Positions 1 through 9,686 of a stretch of DNA of 64,000 nucleotides are shown here, in pieces. The position numbers and the translations under genes are program-made. This stretch comes from Dyella_B sp036746095. Lineage in GTDB: Bacteria > Pseudomonadota > Gammaproteobacteria > Xanthomonadales > Rhodanobacteraceae. A model generated the notes under the pieces. That model worked only from the letters and a program-made list of their open reading frames with translations. It was not told the DNA's origin and searched no databases. The number at the start of each line of letters is the position of its first letter. Within the stretch, counting starts at the first letter, position 1. The stretch is from positions 3,323 through 67,322 of the forward strand of contig NZ_DAIOEU010000021.1 in assembly GCF_036746095.1 (NCBI RefSeq), read 5' to 3'.

Positions 1-15
1 GCCTACGGAGCCTTC

Positions 16-1386
<1,371 letters not shown>

Positions 1387-1481
1387 CGATTTGCTCACTG
1401 CCGCTCCGGCGAAGATGGCGGGATTGAATTTCCGTCAATTTGTCTCGATGCAAATACCGATAGCGCCTTCCCTCATCCATG

Positions 1482-1500
1482 GACGAGAAGTAGTCTCGTC
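1482..1500. other. Small hairpin in the cbs-glmS intergenic region
   Basis: Arms GACGAGA (1482-1488) and TCTCGTC (1494-1500) enclose a 5-base loop. No T-tract follows, so it is not a convincing terminator. It lies about 90 bases before glmS; no role is claimed. Confidence 0.3.
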
Positions 1501-1590
1501 ACTCATGAACCCAGGGATCGAAAGCCTGTCGAAACGACAGCTCGTCAAAGTCGCCGCCCTCATTCAAACATTCGCCATAGGAAGTCGACC

Positions 1591-3420
1591 ATGTGTGGAA
1601 TCGTTGCCGCCGCAGCCCAGCGAGATGTCGCACCGCTCCTGATTGCCGGCCTCAAGGCGCTGGAATATCGTGGCTACGATTCGGCCGGTCTTGCCGTGCT
1701 GGAAGGCGGCGACGTGCATCGCGTGCGCGCCAAGGGCAAGGTGCGCGAGATGGAAGCCCTGTATCTCGCCGAGCCGTTTCCGGGCGGCACCGGTATCGCA
1801 CACACGCGCTGGGCCACGCATGGCGTGCCGAACGAAGTGAACGCCCACCCGCACATTATCGGCCGCGTCACGCTCGTGCATAACGGCATCATCGAAAACT
1901 ACGCCAAACTGCGTGGTGACCTGCAATCGAAGGGTTATGTCTTCGCTTCAGAAACCGATACGGAAGTGATGGCCGCACTGATCGACCAGCATATTTCGCA
2001 GGGCATGAAACTACGCGAGGCTGTGCTTGCCACCGTGCGCGAGCTTGAAGGCGCCTATGCCATCGCCGTGATGAGCCGCGACGAACCGGGCCGCGTGATC
2101 GGCGCACGGCGTGGCGCACCGCTGCTGGTTGGCGTGGGCATCGGCGAGAATTTCCTGGGTTCTGACGCGCAGGCGCTGGTGCAGGTCACCAATAAAATTA
2201 TCTATCTCGAAGAAGACGACGTCGTCGACGTCACTCGCGAAGGCGTCAAGATCTACATGCTGGACGGCACGCCGGTCGAGCGCGGCGTCCAGGAAAGCGA
2301 ACTGTCGGCCGATGCGGTGGAACGCGGCGAATACCGCCACTACATGCAGAAGGAGATCTTCGAGCAGCCCCAAGCCGTAGCCAATACGCTGGAAGCCCGC
2401 ATCAACGCGCACGGCGTATTGCCCAACGTATTCGGTACCGGCGGCGATGAATTGCTGGCCAAGGTGAAGGGCGTGCACATCGTTGCATGCGGCACCAGCT
2501 ACCACGCGGGCATGGTTGCCAAATACTGGATCGAAGATTACGCACGCCTGCCGGTCAACGTGGAAGTGGCCAGCGAATACCGCTACCGCGAAACCGTCGT
2601 GCCGGAAGGCACCTTGTTCGTCGCCATTTCCCAGTCCGGCGAAACCGCCGACACCCTTGCCGCCATGCGCGAATCGCGCCGCCGCGGCTATTTGGGCACA
2701 CTTGCCATCTGCAACGTGCCGGAGTCATCCGTCACGCGCGAAGCGGATCTCAAGCTGATGACGCGCGCTGGCCCTGAAATCGGCGTGGCCTCCACCAAGG
2801 CATTCACCACCCAGCTCGCCGCGCTAGCCTTGCTCACCTTGCACCTGGCCAAGCAACAAGGCCTGGACCAGGCGCGCCTGGGCGACCTCACCGAACAACT
2901 GCTGCGCCTGCCGCGCATACTGGATGAAGCACTCAAGCTCGAACCCCAAGTCATCGAACTCGCTGAGCGTTTCGTGCACCGCCACCATGCCCTTTTCCTC
3001 GGTCGCGGCGCGCACTACCCCGTCGCACTGGAAGGCTCGCTCAAGCTCAAGGAAATCTCCTATATCCACGCCGAAGCCTACGCCGCCGGCGAACTGAAAC
3101 ACGGCCCGCTCGCCCTGGTCGACGAAGACATGCCCGTCGTCGCCGTCGCACCCAACGGTCCGCTGCTCGACAAGCTCAAATCCAATTTGCAGGAAGTGCG
3201 TGCACGCGGCGGCGAGCTGATCGTATTCGCCGATGCCAAGGCGCACTTCGATGGCAATCCTGCGCGCGGTGCCGTCATTGCCATTGACGGCGGCGGTGAT
3301 TTCATTGCACCTGCGGTGTTTACCGTGCCGCTGCAGTTGCTTGCGTATCACGTTGCCGTGCTGCGCGGCACCGATGTCGATCAGCCAAGAAACCTGGCGA
3401 AATCTGTCACGGTGGAATAA
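1591..3420 (+). CDS. glmS: Glutamine-fructose-6-phosphate aminotransferase (isomerizing)
   Basis: A 609-residue cytoplasmic enzyme making glucosamine-6-phosphate from fructose-6-phosphate and glutamine, the first step towards UDP-GlcNAc for peptidoglycan and lipid A. It begins MCGIVAA, giving the N-terminal nucleophile cysteine after Met removal. The glutaminase domain (about 1-240) shows RWATHG and HNGIIEN motifs. Two SIS sugar-isomerase domains follow (CGTSYHAG, SQSGETADT, STKAFTTQ), and the protein ends with the family-typical tail NLAKSVTVE. The length matches the family norm. An AGGAAG ribosome-binding site lies about 6 bases before the ATG. No glmS ribozyme is recognisable upstream, as expected in a proteobacterium. 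Confidence 0.97.
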   Translation: MCGIVAAAAQRDVAPLLIAGLKALEYRGYDSAGLAVLEGGDVHRVRAKGKVREMEALYLAEPFPGGTGIAHTRWATHGVPNEVNAHPHIIGRVTLVHNGIIENYAKLRGDLQSKGYVFASETDTEVMAALIDQHISQGMKLREAVLATVRELEGAYAIAVMSRDEPGRVIGARRGAPLLVGVGIGENFLGSDAQALVQVTNKIIYLEEDDVVDVTREGVKIYMLDGTPVERGVQESELSADAVERGEYRHYMQKEIFEQPQAVANTLEARINAHGVLPNVFGTGGDELLAKVKGVHIVACGTSYHAGMVAKYWIEDYARLPVNVEVASEYRYRETVVPEGTLFVAISQSGETADTLAAMRESRRRGYLGTLAICNVPESSVTREADLKLMTRAGPEIGVASTKAFTTQLAALALLTLHLAKQQGLDQARLGDLTEQLLRLPRILDEALKLEPQVIELAERFVHRHHALFLGRGAHYPVALEGSLKLKEISYIHAEAYAAGELKHGPLALVDEDMPVVAVAPNGPLLDKLKSNLQEVRARGGELIVFADAKAHFDGNPARGAVIAIDGGGDFIAPAVFTVPLQLLAYHVAVLRGTDVDQPRNLAKSVTVE

Positions 3421-3475
3421 GCGTGTTGGCCGGGATGAAGAAAAGCCATTTCAAAACGCAATATCTGAAATAAAG

Positions 3476-3508
3476 AGCCGCTACCTTTACATAAGCAAGG
3501 TTGCGGCT
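3476..3508. repeat. Hairpin downstream of glmS
   Basis: Inverted arms AGCCGCTACCTT (3476-3487) and AAGGTTGCGGCT (3497-3508) pair with one mismatch around a 9-base loop. It could act as a weak terminator or processing site after glmS, but no T-tract follows. Confidence 0.35.
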
Positions 3509-3613
3509 AGTCTTGGCGTGTTCGCTGACGAGAACTAGATGAGTCGCGTGTTCCGCAGCAAGTCGGTCAAAGGACGCACCTGTAACTCTCCCGTTTTACG
3601 GAGCCAAGAACAT

Positions 3614-4423
3614 ATGAAGAAATGCACGCTGCTCATTTTGCTTACGCTTGGCACCGTAACCTTGCTGCATGCGCAGGCATCGCCTCCTTCCTCCTATGTG
3701 GCCGATGCACTCGCCGACAGCGCGCGTCCTGCGGCTGACAAGCAACTTGACAGCAATCGCAAGCCGGCTGCCCTGATTGCCTTTGCCGGCATCAAGCCGG
3801 GTGACAAGGTTGCGGACGTCATGCCGGGTGGGGGTTATTTCACGCGCATTTTCAGCAAGGTGGTGGGCGCCAAAGGACATGTGTACGCGATTGTCCCGCA
3901 AGCCTACGCAACCAAGGCGCCGCCGGAGCGACTCAAATCCATTCGCGCCTTGGCGGGCGACCCCGCCTATAGCGGCAATACGAGCCTGCTCATCCGCCCT
4001 TATGATCAACTCGATACCGGTGCGCCGCTGGATGTCGTATGGACGTCGCAGAATTACCACGACGTGTATGGTGCGGTGAGTGTGTTCAGCGTCGATGGCA
4101 GCACGGGGCTCGATCAGGCGGCCAAGCTCGATGCCGCAGTATTCAAGGCGTTGAAGCCGGGTGGCGTCTTTGTCGTCGTCGACCATGCGGCCACGCCGGG
4201 GTCAGGTGGCCGGGATGCGCATACGTTGCATCGCATTGACCCGGCAGTGGTGATTGCGCAAGCGAAGGCGGCAGGTTTCGTGCTGGAGGCGCGGAGTGAC
4301 GTGCTCAGCAATCCGAGGGATGGGCACGATAAACCGATCTTTGCGCCGGAGATCAAAGGACATACGGACAAGTTCGTGTTGAAGTTCCGCAAGCCGCTGT
4401 CGCACAAAGCTGGCCGTGATTGA
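3614..4423 (+). CDS. Exported class I SAM-methyltransferase-like protein
   Basis: A 269-residue protein with an N-terminal Sec signal peptide (MKKCTLLILLTLGTVTLLHA, cleavage likely after residue 20) followed by a Rossmann methyltransferase-like domain. The SAM motif I equivalent is VADVMPGGGYFT at residues 66-77, followed by an acidic/hydrophobic second strand and VVWTSQNYHDV. An ORF extending to 3539 is open, but the ATG at 3614 has GGAG about 10 bases upstream and starts precisely at the signal peptide. Exported methyltransferase-like proteins of this type are seen in xanthomonads and caulobacters, but their substrate is unknown, and SAM is not expected in the periplasm. It could be a non-catalytic SAM-fold protein. 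No operon partner is evident. Confidence 0.75.
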   Translation: MKKCTLLILLTLGTVTLLHAQASPPSSYVADALADSARPAADKQLDSNRKPAALIAFAGIKPGDKVADVMPGGGYFTRIFSKVVGAKGHVYAIVPQAYATKAPPERLKSIRALAGDPAYSGNTSLLIRPYDQLDTGAPLDVVWTSQNYHDVYGAVSVFSVDGSTGLDQAAKLDAAVFKALKPGGVFVVVDHAATPGSGGRDAHTLHRIDPAVVIAQAKAAGFVLEARSDVLSNPRDGHDKPIFAPEIKGHTDKFVLKFRKPLSHKAGRD

Positions 4424-4528
4424 GCCGGAAGGCGTGCCTGACCGACTGGTGACCAGGCGGCCACGCCATCGGAAAGGTTGGTCGTTTTCTCAACTGGCGC
4501 GGCGCTTGATCGCAAGCATTGCTTCTCG

Positions 4529-5209
4529 CTATCGCCGCGCCCTCTTGCCTTGCAGCCGCGGCACATGGCTGGCGAGGCTCGCGGCGACCAGGCGCATGAC
4601 GGACGTGGCATCCAGCGATGGATCGTCGAACAGCATTTCCAGCGCGGCGTAGGACATGCTGTCTGCCACGCGGCTGATCAGTTCCAGATCTTCCTGTGCG
4701 GCCTTCGGAAATGCGTGGCGCAATGCGACAGTGACCTGCGTGGCCACTTCCTGGGCCGATTCGAGACGAACGTCCTGCAGCATGGGTATCGCGCGCAGCG
4801 CACGCATGATCCAGATGCCGGCAGTGGTTTCGCGCGTCACCTCGTAGGTTTCCAGTAGAAGCCCGGTGACGGCGTCCTCCAGTTTTTTCATCGAGCCGAA
4901 TGCGGCAGGCGTCAGCCATAGTGGAATCAACGCATTCTGTTTCCGCATCAGGCGCAGGCCCAGTTCGTGCAGCAGCGCGTACTTGTTGGGGAAGTAGCGA
5001 TACAGCGCCGGCGGCGACAGTTTCGCGCGCTCGCACACCAGGTTGGTCGTAAGCAGCTCAAAGCCGACGTCGGCCAGCACCTGCGCCGTAACGGTCAGCA
5101 GTTGCTCATAGGTTTCTGCCGCGCGCGATTGGGCAGGTTTCACCTTGGGGCTCAAGGCGAGCTTGGGCCGCTTGGGGACGCGGCGAGGAGGTTTGGTCTT
5201 GGCGGGCAC
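4529..5209 (-). CDS. TetR/AcrR-family transcriptional regulator
   Basis: The N-terminal helix-turn-helix domain (around ETYEQLLTVTAQVLADVGFE and CERAKLSPPALYRYFPNKYALL) is typical of TetR repressors; the C-terminal half is an all-helical ligand and dimerisation domain. It is transcribed divergently from the kinase-aldolase-aminotransferase-transporter cluster and probably represses both that cluster and itself. The start is uncertain: a TTG at 5242 extends the frame, but a perfect TATAAT on this strand occupies 5247-5242, so transcription should begin around 5236. I therefore favour the GTG at 5209 (226 residues). No strong ribosome-binding site precedes either start. The effector is unknown, presumably the compound catabolised by the cluster. 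Confidence 0.85.
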   Translation of the reverse strand: MPAKTKPPRRVPKRPKLALSPKVKPAQSRAAETYEQLLTVTAQVLADVGFELLTTNLVCERAKLSPPALYRYFPNKYALLHELGLRLMRKQNALIPLWLTPAAFGSMKKLEDAVTGLLLETYEVTRETTAGIWIMRALRAIPMLQDVRLESAQEVATQVTVALRHAFPKAAQEDLELISRVADSMSYAALEMLFDDPSLDATSVMRLVAASLASHVPRLQGKRARR

Positions 5210-5233
5210 TACGGCGGTCCGGCAGGAGAGGGC

Positions 5234-5261
5234 TTGCGTCAATTATAGCGATAACTATATT
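5234..5261 (+). promoter_or_regulatory. Candidate promoter of the kinase-to-TonB cluster
   Basis: A TTGCGT -35-like hexamer (5234-5239) and a TATATT -10-like hexamer (5256-5261) are separated by 16 bases. Operator-like palindrome 1 lies between them and palindrome 2 just downstream, a layout suited to repression by the divergent TetR protein. Confidence 0.5.
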
Positions 5262-5274
5262 GTAGCAATAACTA
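5246..5274. promoter_or_regulatory. Twin TetR-type operator palindromes
   Basis: Two near-identical 12-mers, TAGCGATAACTA (5246-5257) and TAGCAATAACTA (5263-5274), both fit the palindrome TAGnnATnnCTA and are centred 17 bases apart. They occupy the short space between the tetR start region and the kinase ATG, overlapping the predicted divergent promoters. This is the arrangement expected for autoregulated TetR control; binding is inferred. Confidence 0.6.
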
Positions 5275-5292
5275 GCTTTCTGGGGGTGAACG

Positions 5293-6921
5293 ATGCCGAG
5301 CGCGCCGCAGGCCGCCGTGTCTTCCAGTGATGATCGCCTCGTGCTGGCGGTCGACCTGGGCACGTCGGGCTGCAAGTGTGCGCTGGTGTCGCTCGACGGC
5401 CATGTATTGGCATGGTCGTTCCGGCCGGTGCCCCTGCATCTGGTGGGCGAATATGGCGTGGAGCAGGACGCCGAGGATTGGTGGCAGGCCTTTCTCGCTG
5501 CCGCGCAGGAGTTGCTGGCGGCCGATACGCATCGACGCAAGCGGATCATGGCCATTTGCTGCTCGGCGCTGCACGAATGCACCGTGCCGGTGGATGCGCA
5601 GGGAAACGCGCTGGCGCGCGCCATGCTGTGGCTGGATATGCGCGGCGCCGATGCCATCCGGCGACGCGCGCGCAACCGATGGTTGAATATCCAGGGTTAT
5701 GGGCCGCTGAAGCTGGCGCGCTGGTTGCGCCTGACCGGTGGCGCGCCGTCTTTGTCGGGCAAGGACCAGGCCGGACATATCGCGTGGTTGCGCGATCATC
5801 AAAGGCCGCTGTTCGAACGCACGCACAAGTTTCTTGGCCCGCTCGATTTCATGAACCTGCGGCTTACCGGCCGCTTCTGCGCCACCTATGACTCGGCGCT
5901 TACCACTTGGGCCACCGATAACCGCAATCTTTCGCGCGTGCGTTATGACGAACGCCTGCTGCGACTGTTGGAAGTCGACACCCAGCGCCTGCCGGAGCTG
6001 CTGCCATCCACCGAAGTAATAGGTCAGCTGGCGCCAGCGGTGGCCGAAAAGCTGGGACTTTCTCCGTCGACGCGGGTGGTAGCCGGCGCCGTCGACAACT
6101 CCGCCGCGGCGATCGGAGCCGGTACCGTGCGCGAGCGCGAATTGCACCTGTATCTGGGCACGTCCTCATGGATCGGCGCACACATACCGGAAAAGCGCAC
6201 GAATCTCGCTGCTTTCATCGCCTCGGTGCCCTGTGCGCAAAAGGATCGCTACCTGGCCATGGCAGTACAGTCAGCCGCCTGCAGCAACCTCACCATGCTG
6301 CGCGATCGCATCCTGTTTCATCCGGATGAGCTGACGCCGGACGAATCGCGCCCAGACGTGTATCCCTTGCTCGACAACATCGCCGATCGTGTGCCGGCCG
6401 GTGCTCGCGGGTTGGTCTACATGCCATGGCTGCAGGGCGAACGCACACCGGTGGATGATCGTCACCTGCGCGCCGGCCTGTTCAACCTGTCGCTGGAACA
6501 CACGCGCGAAGACATGATCCGCGCATTTCTCGAAGGCGTGGCATTGAACACGCGCTGGATGCTGGAGCCGATGCTGGCGTTCGTCGGCTGTGAGCGAGGT
6601 GCGCCGATGACCATCGTCGGCGGTGGCGGGCAGTCGAACGTGTGGTGCCAGATCATGGCCGACGTGACCGGCATGGTGATCGAGCAGCCGGTCGCACCGA
6701 TTCAGGCCAATGCGCTGGGCGCCGCCTTCATCGCCGGCATCGGCCTGGGCGAGATGTCGTTCGAAGACGTGCCGGCTTTGTGTCGGCACTCATCGCGATT
6801 CGAGCCGCGACCCGCCATGCGTCAGCTGTATGACGAACGCTTTGGCACGTTCAAGGAACTGCACCGCCGTCTCGCACCGCTCTATCGCGATATCAACCAG
6901 CACCGGGGGTTGCCGCGATGA
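5293..6921 (+). CDS. FGGY-family carbohydrate kinase (xylulokinase-like)
   Basis: A 542-residue kinase of the FGGY/hexokinase-actin fold, expected to phosphorylate a sugar or polyol with ATP in the cytoplasm. The N-terminal phosphate-1 motif is AVDLGTSGCKCALVSLDG; the catalytic aspartate is in AGAVDNSAAAIGAG; the C-terminal adenosine motif is GGGGQSNVWCQIMADV. It is the first gene of a cluster whose next gene overlaps it by 4 bases (ATGA), implying translational coupling with a class II aldolase, a PLP enzyme, a second aldolase-like protein, an MFS permease and a TonB receptor. Closest resemblance is to xylulokinase-like proteins, but the substrate cannot be named. GGGGGTGA just upstream supplies the ribosome-binding site. 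Confidence 0.88.
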   Translation: MPSAPQAAVSSSDDRLVLAVDLGTSGCKCALVSLDGHVLAWSFRPVPLHLVGEYGVEQDAEDWWQAFLAAAQELLAADTHRRKRIMAICCSALHECTVPVDAQGNALARAMLWLDMRGADAIRRRARNRWLNIQGYGPLKLARWLRLTGGAPSLSGKDQAGHIAWLRDHQRPLFERTHKFLGPLDFMNLRLTGRFCATYDSALTTWATDNRNLSRVRYDERLLRLLEVDTQRLPELLPSTEVIGQLAPAVAEKLGLSPSTRVVAGAVDNSAAAIGAGTVRERELHLYLGTSSWIGAHIPEKRTNLAAFIASVPCAQKDRYLAMAVQSAACSNLTMLRDRILFHPDELTPDESRPDVYPLLDNIADRVPAGARGLVYMPWLQGERTPVDDRHLRAGLFNLSLEHTREDMIRAFLEGVALNTRWMLEPMLAFVGCERGAPMTIVGGGGQSNVWCQIMADVTGMVIEQPVAPIQANALGAAFIAGIGLGEMSFEDVPALCRHSSRFEPRPAMRQLYDERFGTFKELHRRLAPLYRDINQHRGLPR

Positions 6922-7583
6922 AATTCCAGCGCGTGCGCCAGCACGTAGTCGAGATGAGCGTCATGCTGGCCGATCACGGCTATTTTGCCGCAACCGGCGG
7001 CAATCTCGCCTTGAAAGCGGATGACGAGCATATCCTCGTTACGCCATCGGCCACGGATTATTACCAGATGGCAGCGGCAGACGTGTGCGTCTTGCGGTTG
7101 CCTGACCTGGTGCAGATGGATGGCGATCGCAAGCCATCGGTGGAGAGCGGGATGCATGCCAGGCTGTTGCGCGTGCGCGCCGATTGCCGCGCCAGCATTC
7201 ACACGCACCAGCCGATCGCCAGCGCATGCACGCTGGTGGGACAGCCTGTGCCGGTGCAGCGCATGGAGGATCGTGAGCTGCTTGGCAACGAAGTACGCGT
7301 CGTCGGCTACGCGCCATCCGGCACGACATGGCTGTCGAGCAAACTCGCCAAGGCATTGCGGCCGGATATCAACGCTTACCTGTTGCGCACGCACGGCGCT
7401 ATCTGTTGCGGCGCCACCGCCGAGCACGCCATGCGCGCCATTTCTGTGCTCGAAAGGGTGGCGCTCGACTATCTGCGTGCGCGCATCGCCACGCACGCGG
7501 CGAAACCGTCATCGCAACAGGCCGCGCTGCGGCAGCTGCTGGCAACGCTCGATGCCGAACCCATCCAGGATATGGCCCTATGA
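6918..7583 (+). CDS. Class II aldolase/adducin-family protein, catalytic residues intact
   Basis: A 221-residue zinc-dependent class II aldolase/adducin protein (the fuculose-phosphate aldolase and methylthioribulose-phosphate dehydratase superfamily). Metal-ligand candidates are H95 and H97 (SIHTHQP) and H159 (LLRTHG); the acid/base candidate is E76 in SVESGMH. The N-terminal GYFAATGGNLAL motif is the conserved phosphate-binding loop. The gene overlaps the kinase by 4 bases and the following PLP enzyme by 4 bases (ATGA at 7580-7583), so the three are co-translated. It probably acts on the phosphorylated product of the kinase, by aldol cleavage or dehydration; which of these is not decidable. 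Confidence 0.88.
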   Translation: MKFQRVRQHVVEMSVMLADHGYFAATGGNLALKADDEHILVTPSATDYYQMAAADVCVLRLPDLVQMDGDRKPSVESGMHARLLRVRADCRASIHTHQPIASACTLVGQPVPVQRMEDRELLGNEVRVVGYAPSGTTWLSSKLAKALRPDINAYLLRTHGAICCGATAEHAMRAISVLERVALDYLRARIATHAAKPSSQQAALRQLLATLDAEPIQDMAL

Positions 7584-9052
7584 ATTTTCACGACCCCTCC
7601 GTGGAGAACGCGGGCAGCGCGATCTCTCAATGGCCGGATACCGATGCGCTTTACCGGCGCTTCGATGCCTTGGTGCGGCAGCCCATCCGCCCAATTCGCC
7701 GCGATGCCATGGGCAAGGTGCTCGATTACTTCGAAACCCGTTGCCAGGCTTCCAGGCGTTTGTCCGAGCAAGCCAGGCAGGTGATTCCGGGCGGCGTGCA
7801 GCACAATCTCGCGTTCAACTATCCGTTCCCGTTGGCGATCGGTGAAGCACGCGATGCCCATATGACGGATATCGATGGCAACCGCTATATCGATTTTCTG
7901 CAGGCCGGTGGACCGACCTTGCTGGGCTCCAATCATCCGGCCGTGCTCATGCAAGTGCAGAAGCTGTTGAACGAATGCGGCCCGATCACCGGCTTGCTGC
8001 ACGAATACGAAGTGAAGCTGGCGGAACTGGTCTGCCAGGTCATGCCGGGCGTCGAGATGCTGCGCATGATGGGCTCGGGCACAGAAGCGGTGATGGGTGC
8101 GATCCGCCTGGCCCGTGCCTATACGGGCAAGAAGCGGGTGATCAAGATCGGCGGCGGGTACCACGGCTGGAGCGATCAAATGGTCTACGGCATGCGCTTG
8201 CCGAATACCGGACGCATGGAGGCGATCGGTATCCCGCGCGGCTCGACCGCCACCACGCAGGAAAGCCTGCCGAACGATCTGGAAGCGATACGCCGCAAGC
8301 TGCGCTGGAACCGCCTGCGCGGCGGTACGGCGGCCATCATCGTGGAACCGTTCGGCCCCGAAAGCGGTACCCGGCCGGTGCCGCGGGACTTCAACGCGCA
8401 GTTGCGCAAGCTGTGCGATGAATTCAACGCACTGCTTGTCTTCGACGAGGTGGTGACCGGTTTTCGCGCCGGCATGGGCGGTGCGCAAGGCTATTTCGGC
8501 ATCAAGCCGGACCTCACCATCCTCGGCAAATGCCTCACCGGAGGCTACCCAATGGCGGGTGGCATCGGTGGCCGCCGCGACATCATGATGCTGCTGGTCG
8601 GCGGCATCGGCACCACCGCCAAGCGTGCATTCGTCGGCGGCACGCTTACCGCAAATCCCTTGTCATGCGCGGCCGGTTACTACGCGTTGTTGGAAATGCA
8701 GCGCACACAGGCGGCGGTGAAGGCGGGTTGCGCGGGCGATCGCTTGCGGCTAGGCCTGGAACAGATCATTGAGCGTCTCGGCTTGCCCTACGTGGCCTAC
8801 AACATGGGCTCGATCGTGCACCTGCAAACGTCCGGGGTGATGCTGCTGGATACCAGCAACTTGCTCAAGCTCGTCCGTGCAAAGAACGAGGCCAAGCAGC
8901 GCAAGCACATGATGGAGGAAATGGGCGCCGCGTACACCGCGCACGGCGTGATTACCCTGGCGGGCAGCCGCATCTACACCAGCCTCGCCGATACTGATGC
9001 GGTGATCGACGATGCGCTCAACCGTTTCGAAGACGTGTTCAAGCTGGTGTGA
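7580..9052 (+). CDS. Class III PLP aminotransferase, glutamate-1-semialdehyde-aminomutase-like
   Basis: A 490-residue fold-type I PLP enzyme of aminotransferase class III, resembling HemL. Visible motifs are MMGSGTEAVMGAIRLARA (PLP-phosphate), GYHGW, LLVFDEVVTGFR (PLP-stacking aspartate) and the Schiff-base lysine K317 in LTILGKCLTGGYP. An N-terminal extension of about 60 residues precedes the usual family start. The frame is open further upstream, but the ATG at 7580 overlaps the aldolase stop. It sits in a catabolic cluster and not with haem genes, so it is probably not the tetrapyrrole enzyme. Transamination, aminomutase, or phospholyase chemistry (as in the ethanolamine-phosphate and hydroxylysine-phosphate phospholyases of the same fold) on a phosphorylated amino compound are all possible. 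Confidence 0.87.
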   Translation: MNFHDPSVENAGSAISQWPDTDALYRRFDALVRQPIRPIRRDAMGKVLDYFETRCQASRRLSEQARQVIPGGVQHNLAFNYPFPLAIGEARDAHMTDIDGNRYIDFLQAGGPTLLGSNHPAVLMQVQKLLNECGPITGLLHEYEVKLAELVCQVMPGVEMLRMMGSGTEAVMGAIRLARAYTGKKRVIKIGGGYHGWSDQMVYGMRLPNTGRMEAIGIPRGSTATTQESLPNDLEAIRRKLRWNRLRGGTAAIIVEPFGPESGTRPVPRDFNAQLRKLCDEFNALLVFDEVVTGFRAGMGGAQGYFGIKPDLTILGKCLTGGYPMAGGIGGRRDIMMLLVGGIGTTAKRAFVGGTLTANPLSCAAGYYALLEMQRTQAAVKAGCAGDRLRLGLEQIIERLGLPYVAYNMGSIVHLQTSGVMLLDTSNLLKLVRAKNEAKQRKHMMEEMGAAYTAHGVITLAGSRIYTSLADTDAVIDDALNRFEDVFKLV

Positions 9053-9056
9053 TGCC

Positions 9057-9677
9057 ATGACACTCGAACATCTTCTGCTTGATGCCATGCGACGCCTGGA
9101 TGAAAAGCACCTGCTCGGTGCGGGCGGCAGCGTCTCCGTACGCCTGCCGGGCACGCGTGATGTGCTGCTGGCAACGCCAGGCATCGAGCCGATGCGTGTA
9201 TCGCTTTCGACCCCGCCAAGCCACCACCATGCACAGCATATCGAGGTGTATGTGGCGCGCGCGGATGTGGGAGCCATCGCGCAAGGTGGCGGCGCGTTCG
9301 GGCGCATGCTTGGCAGTTTCGGCGGCGATCTTCCGCAACTGTTCGACGAACAGGCAAGGCACCTCGGCGCGACGGCGATGCGCCGTGCCACGGATGGCCC
9401 GCAACAATCTTCGAGCCTTGCAATTGGCGGCAATGTCTGGTCCGGCGAGCATGACGTCATGGTATTCGGCAGCACCGTGCATCGTCTCGTGCTCAACGCC
9501 GAACTGCTGGAAAAATGCGCCAAGGCCTATGTGCTGGCCAAGGCAACCGGCATGCACCTGCACACGCTGCCATGGTGGGTTTGCCACATTGCCAACGGGC
9601 GCTTGAAGAAAGATCAAAAACGGGCCGCGCGGCGTTTCGCGCAAGGGCTGTTGCCAGAAGAAGTGAAGGGTTACTGA
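9057..9677 (+). CDS. Degenerate class II aldolase-like protein lacking zinc ligands
   Basis: A 206-residue relative of the cluster's own class II aldolase. It keeps the N-terminal loop (HLLGAGGSVSVRL, LLATPG) and the C-terminal helix region (VLNAELLEKCAKAYVLAKATG). The conserved His-x-His metal pair is replaced by Q76-G77-G78 (RADVGAIAQGGGAFG aligning with RADCRASIHTHQP), and the third histidine region reads VMVFGSTVHRLV without the usual N/THG. The ATG at 9057 follows the aminotransferase stop by 4 bases. It is probably not a metal-dependent aldolase; it could be a structural partner of the intact paralogue or a ligand-binding protein. Its retention in the operon suggests a function. Confidence 0.75.
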   Translation: MTLEHLLLDAMRRLDEKHLLGAGGSVSVRLPGTRDVLLATPGIEPMRVSLSTPPSHHHAQHIEVYVARADVGAIAQGGGAFGRMLGSFGGDLPQLFDEQARHLGATAMRRATDGPQQSSSLAIGGNVWSGEHDVMVFGSTVHRLVLNAELLEKCAKAYVLAKATGMHLHTLPWWVCHIANGRLKKDQKRAARRFAQGLLPEEVKGY

Positions 9678-9686
9678 GGGGTACCC

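Noticed and set aside
1387..1590. glmS ribozyme or riboswitch upstream of glmS
   Set aside because: The 204-base gap shows only one small hairpin and none of the conserved ribozyme core; the ribozyme is a Firmicute feature.
5210..5242. TTG at 5242 as the tetR start
   Set aside because: It lies at the edge of a perfect -10 hexamer on the same strand, so the transcript would begin downstream of it; not completely excluded.
7580..9052. Calling the PLP enzyme hemL (haem biosynthesis)
   Set aside because: It has an extended N-terminus and is coupled to a sugar kinase and aldolase under a TetR regulator, so a catabolic role is more likely than glutamate-1-semialdehyde aminomutase.
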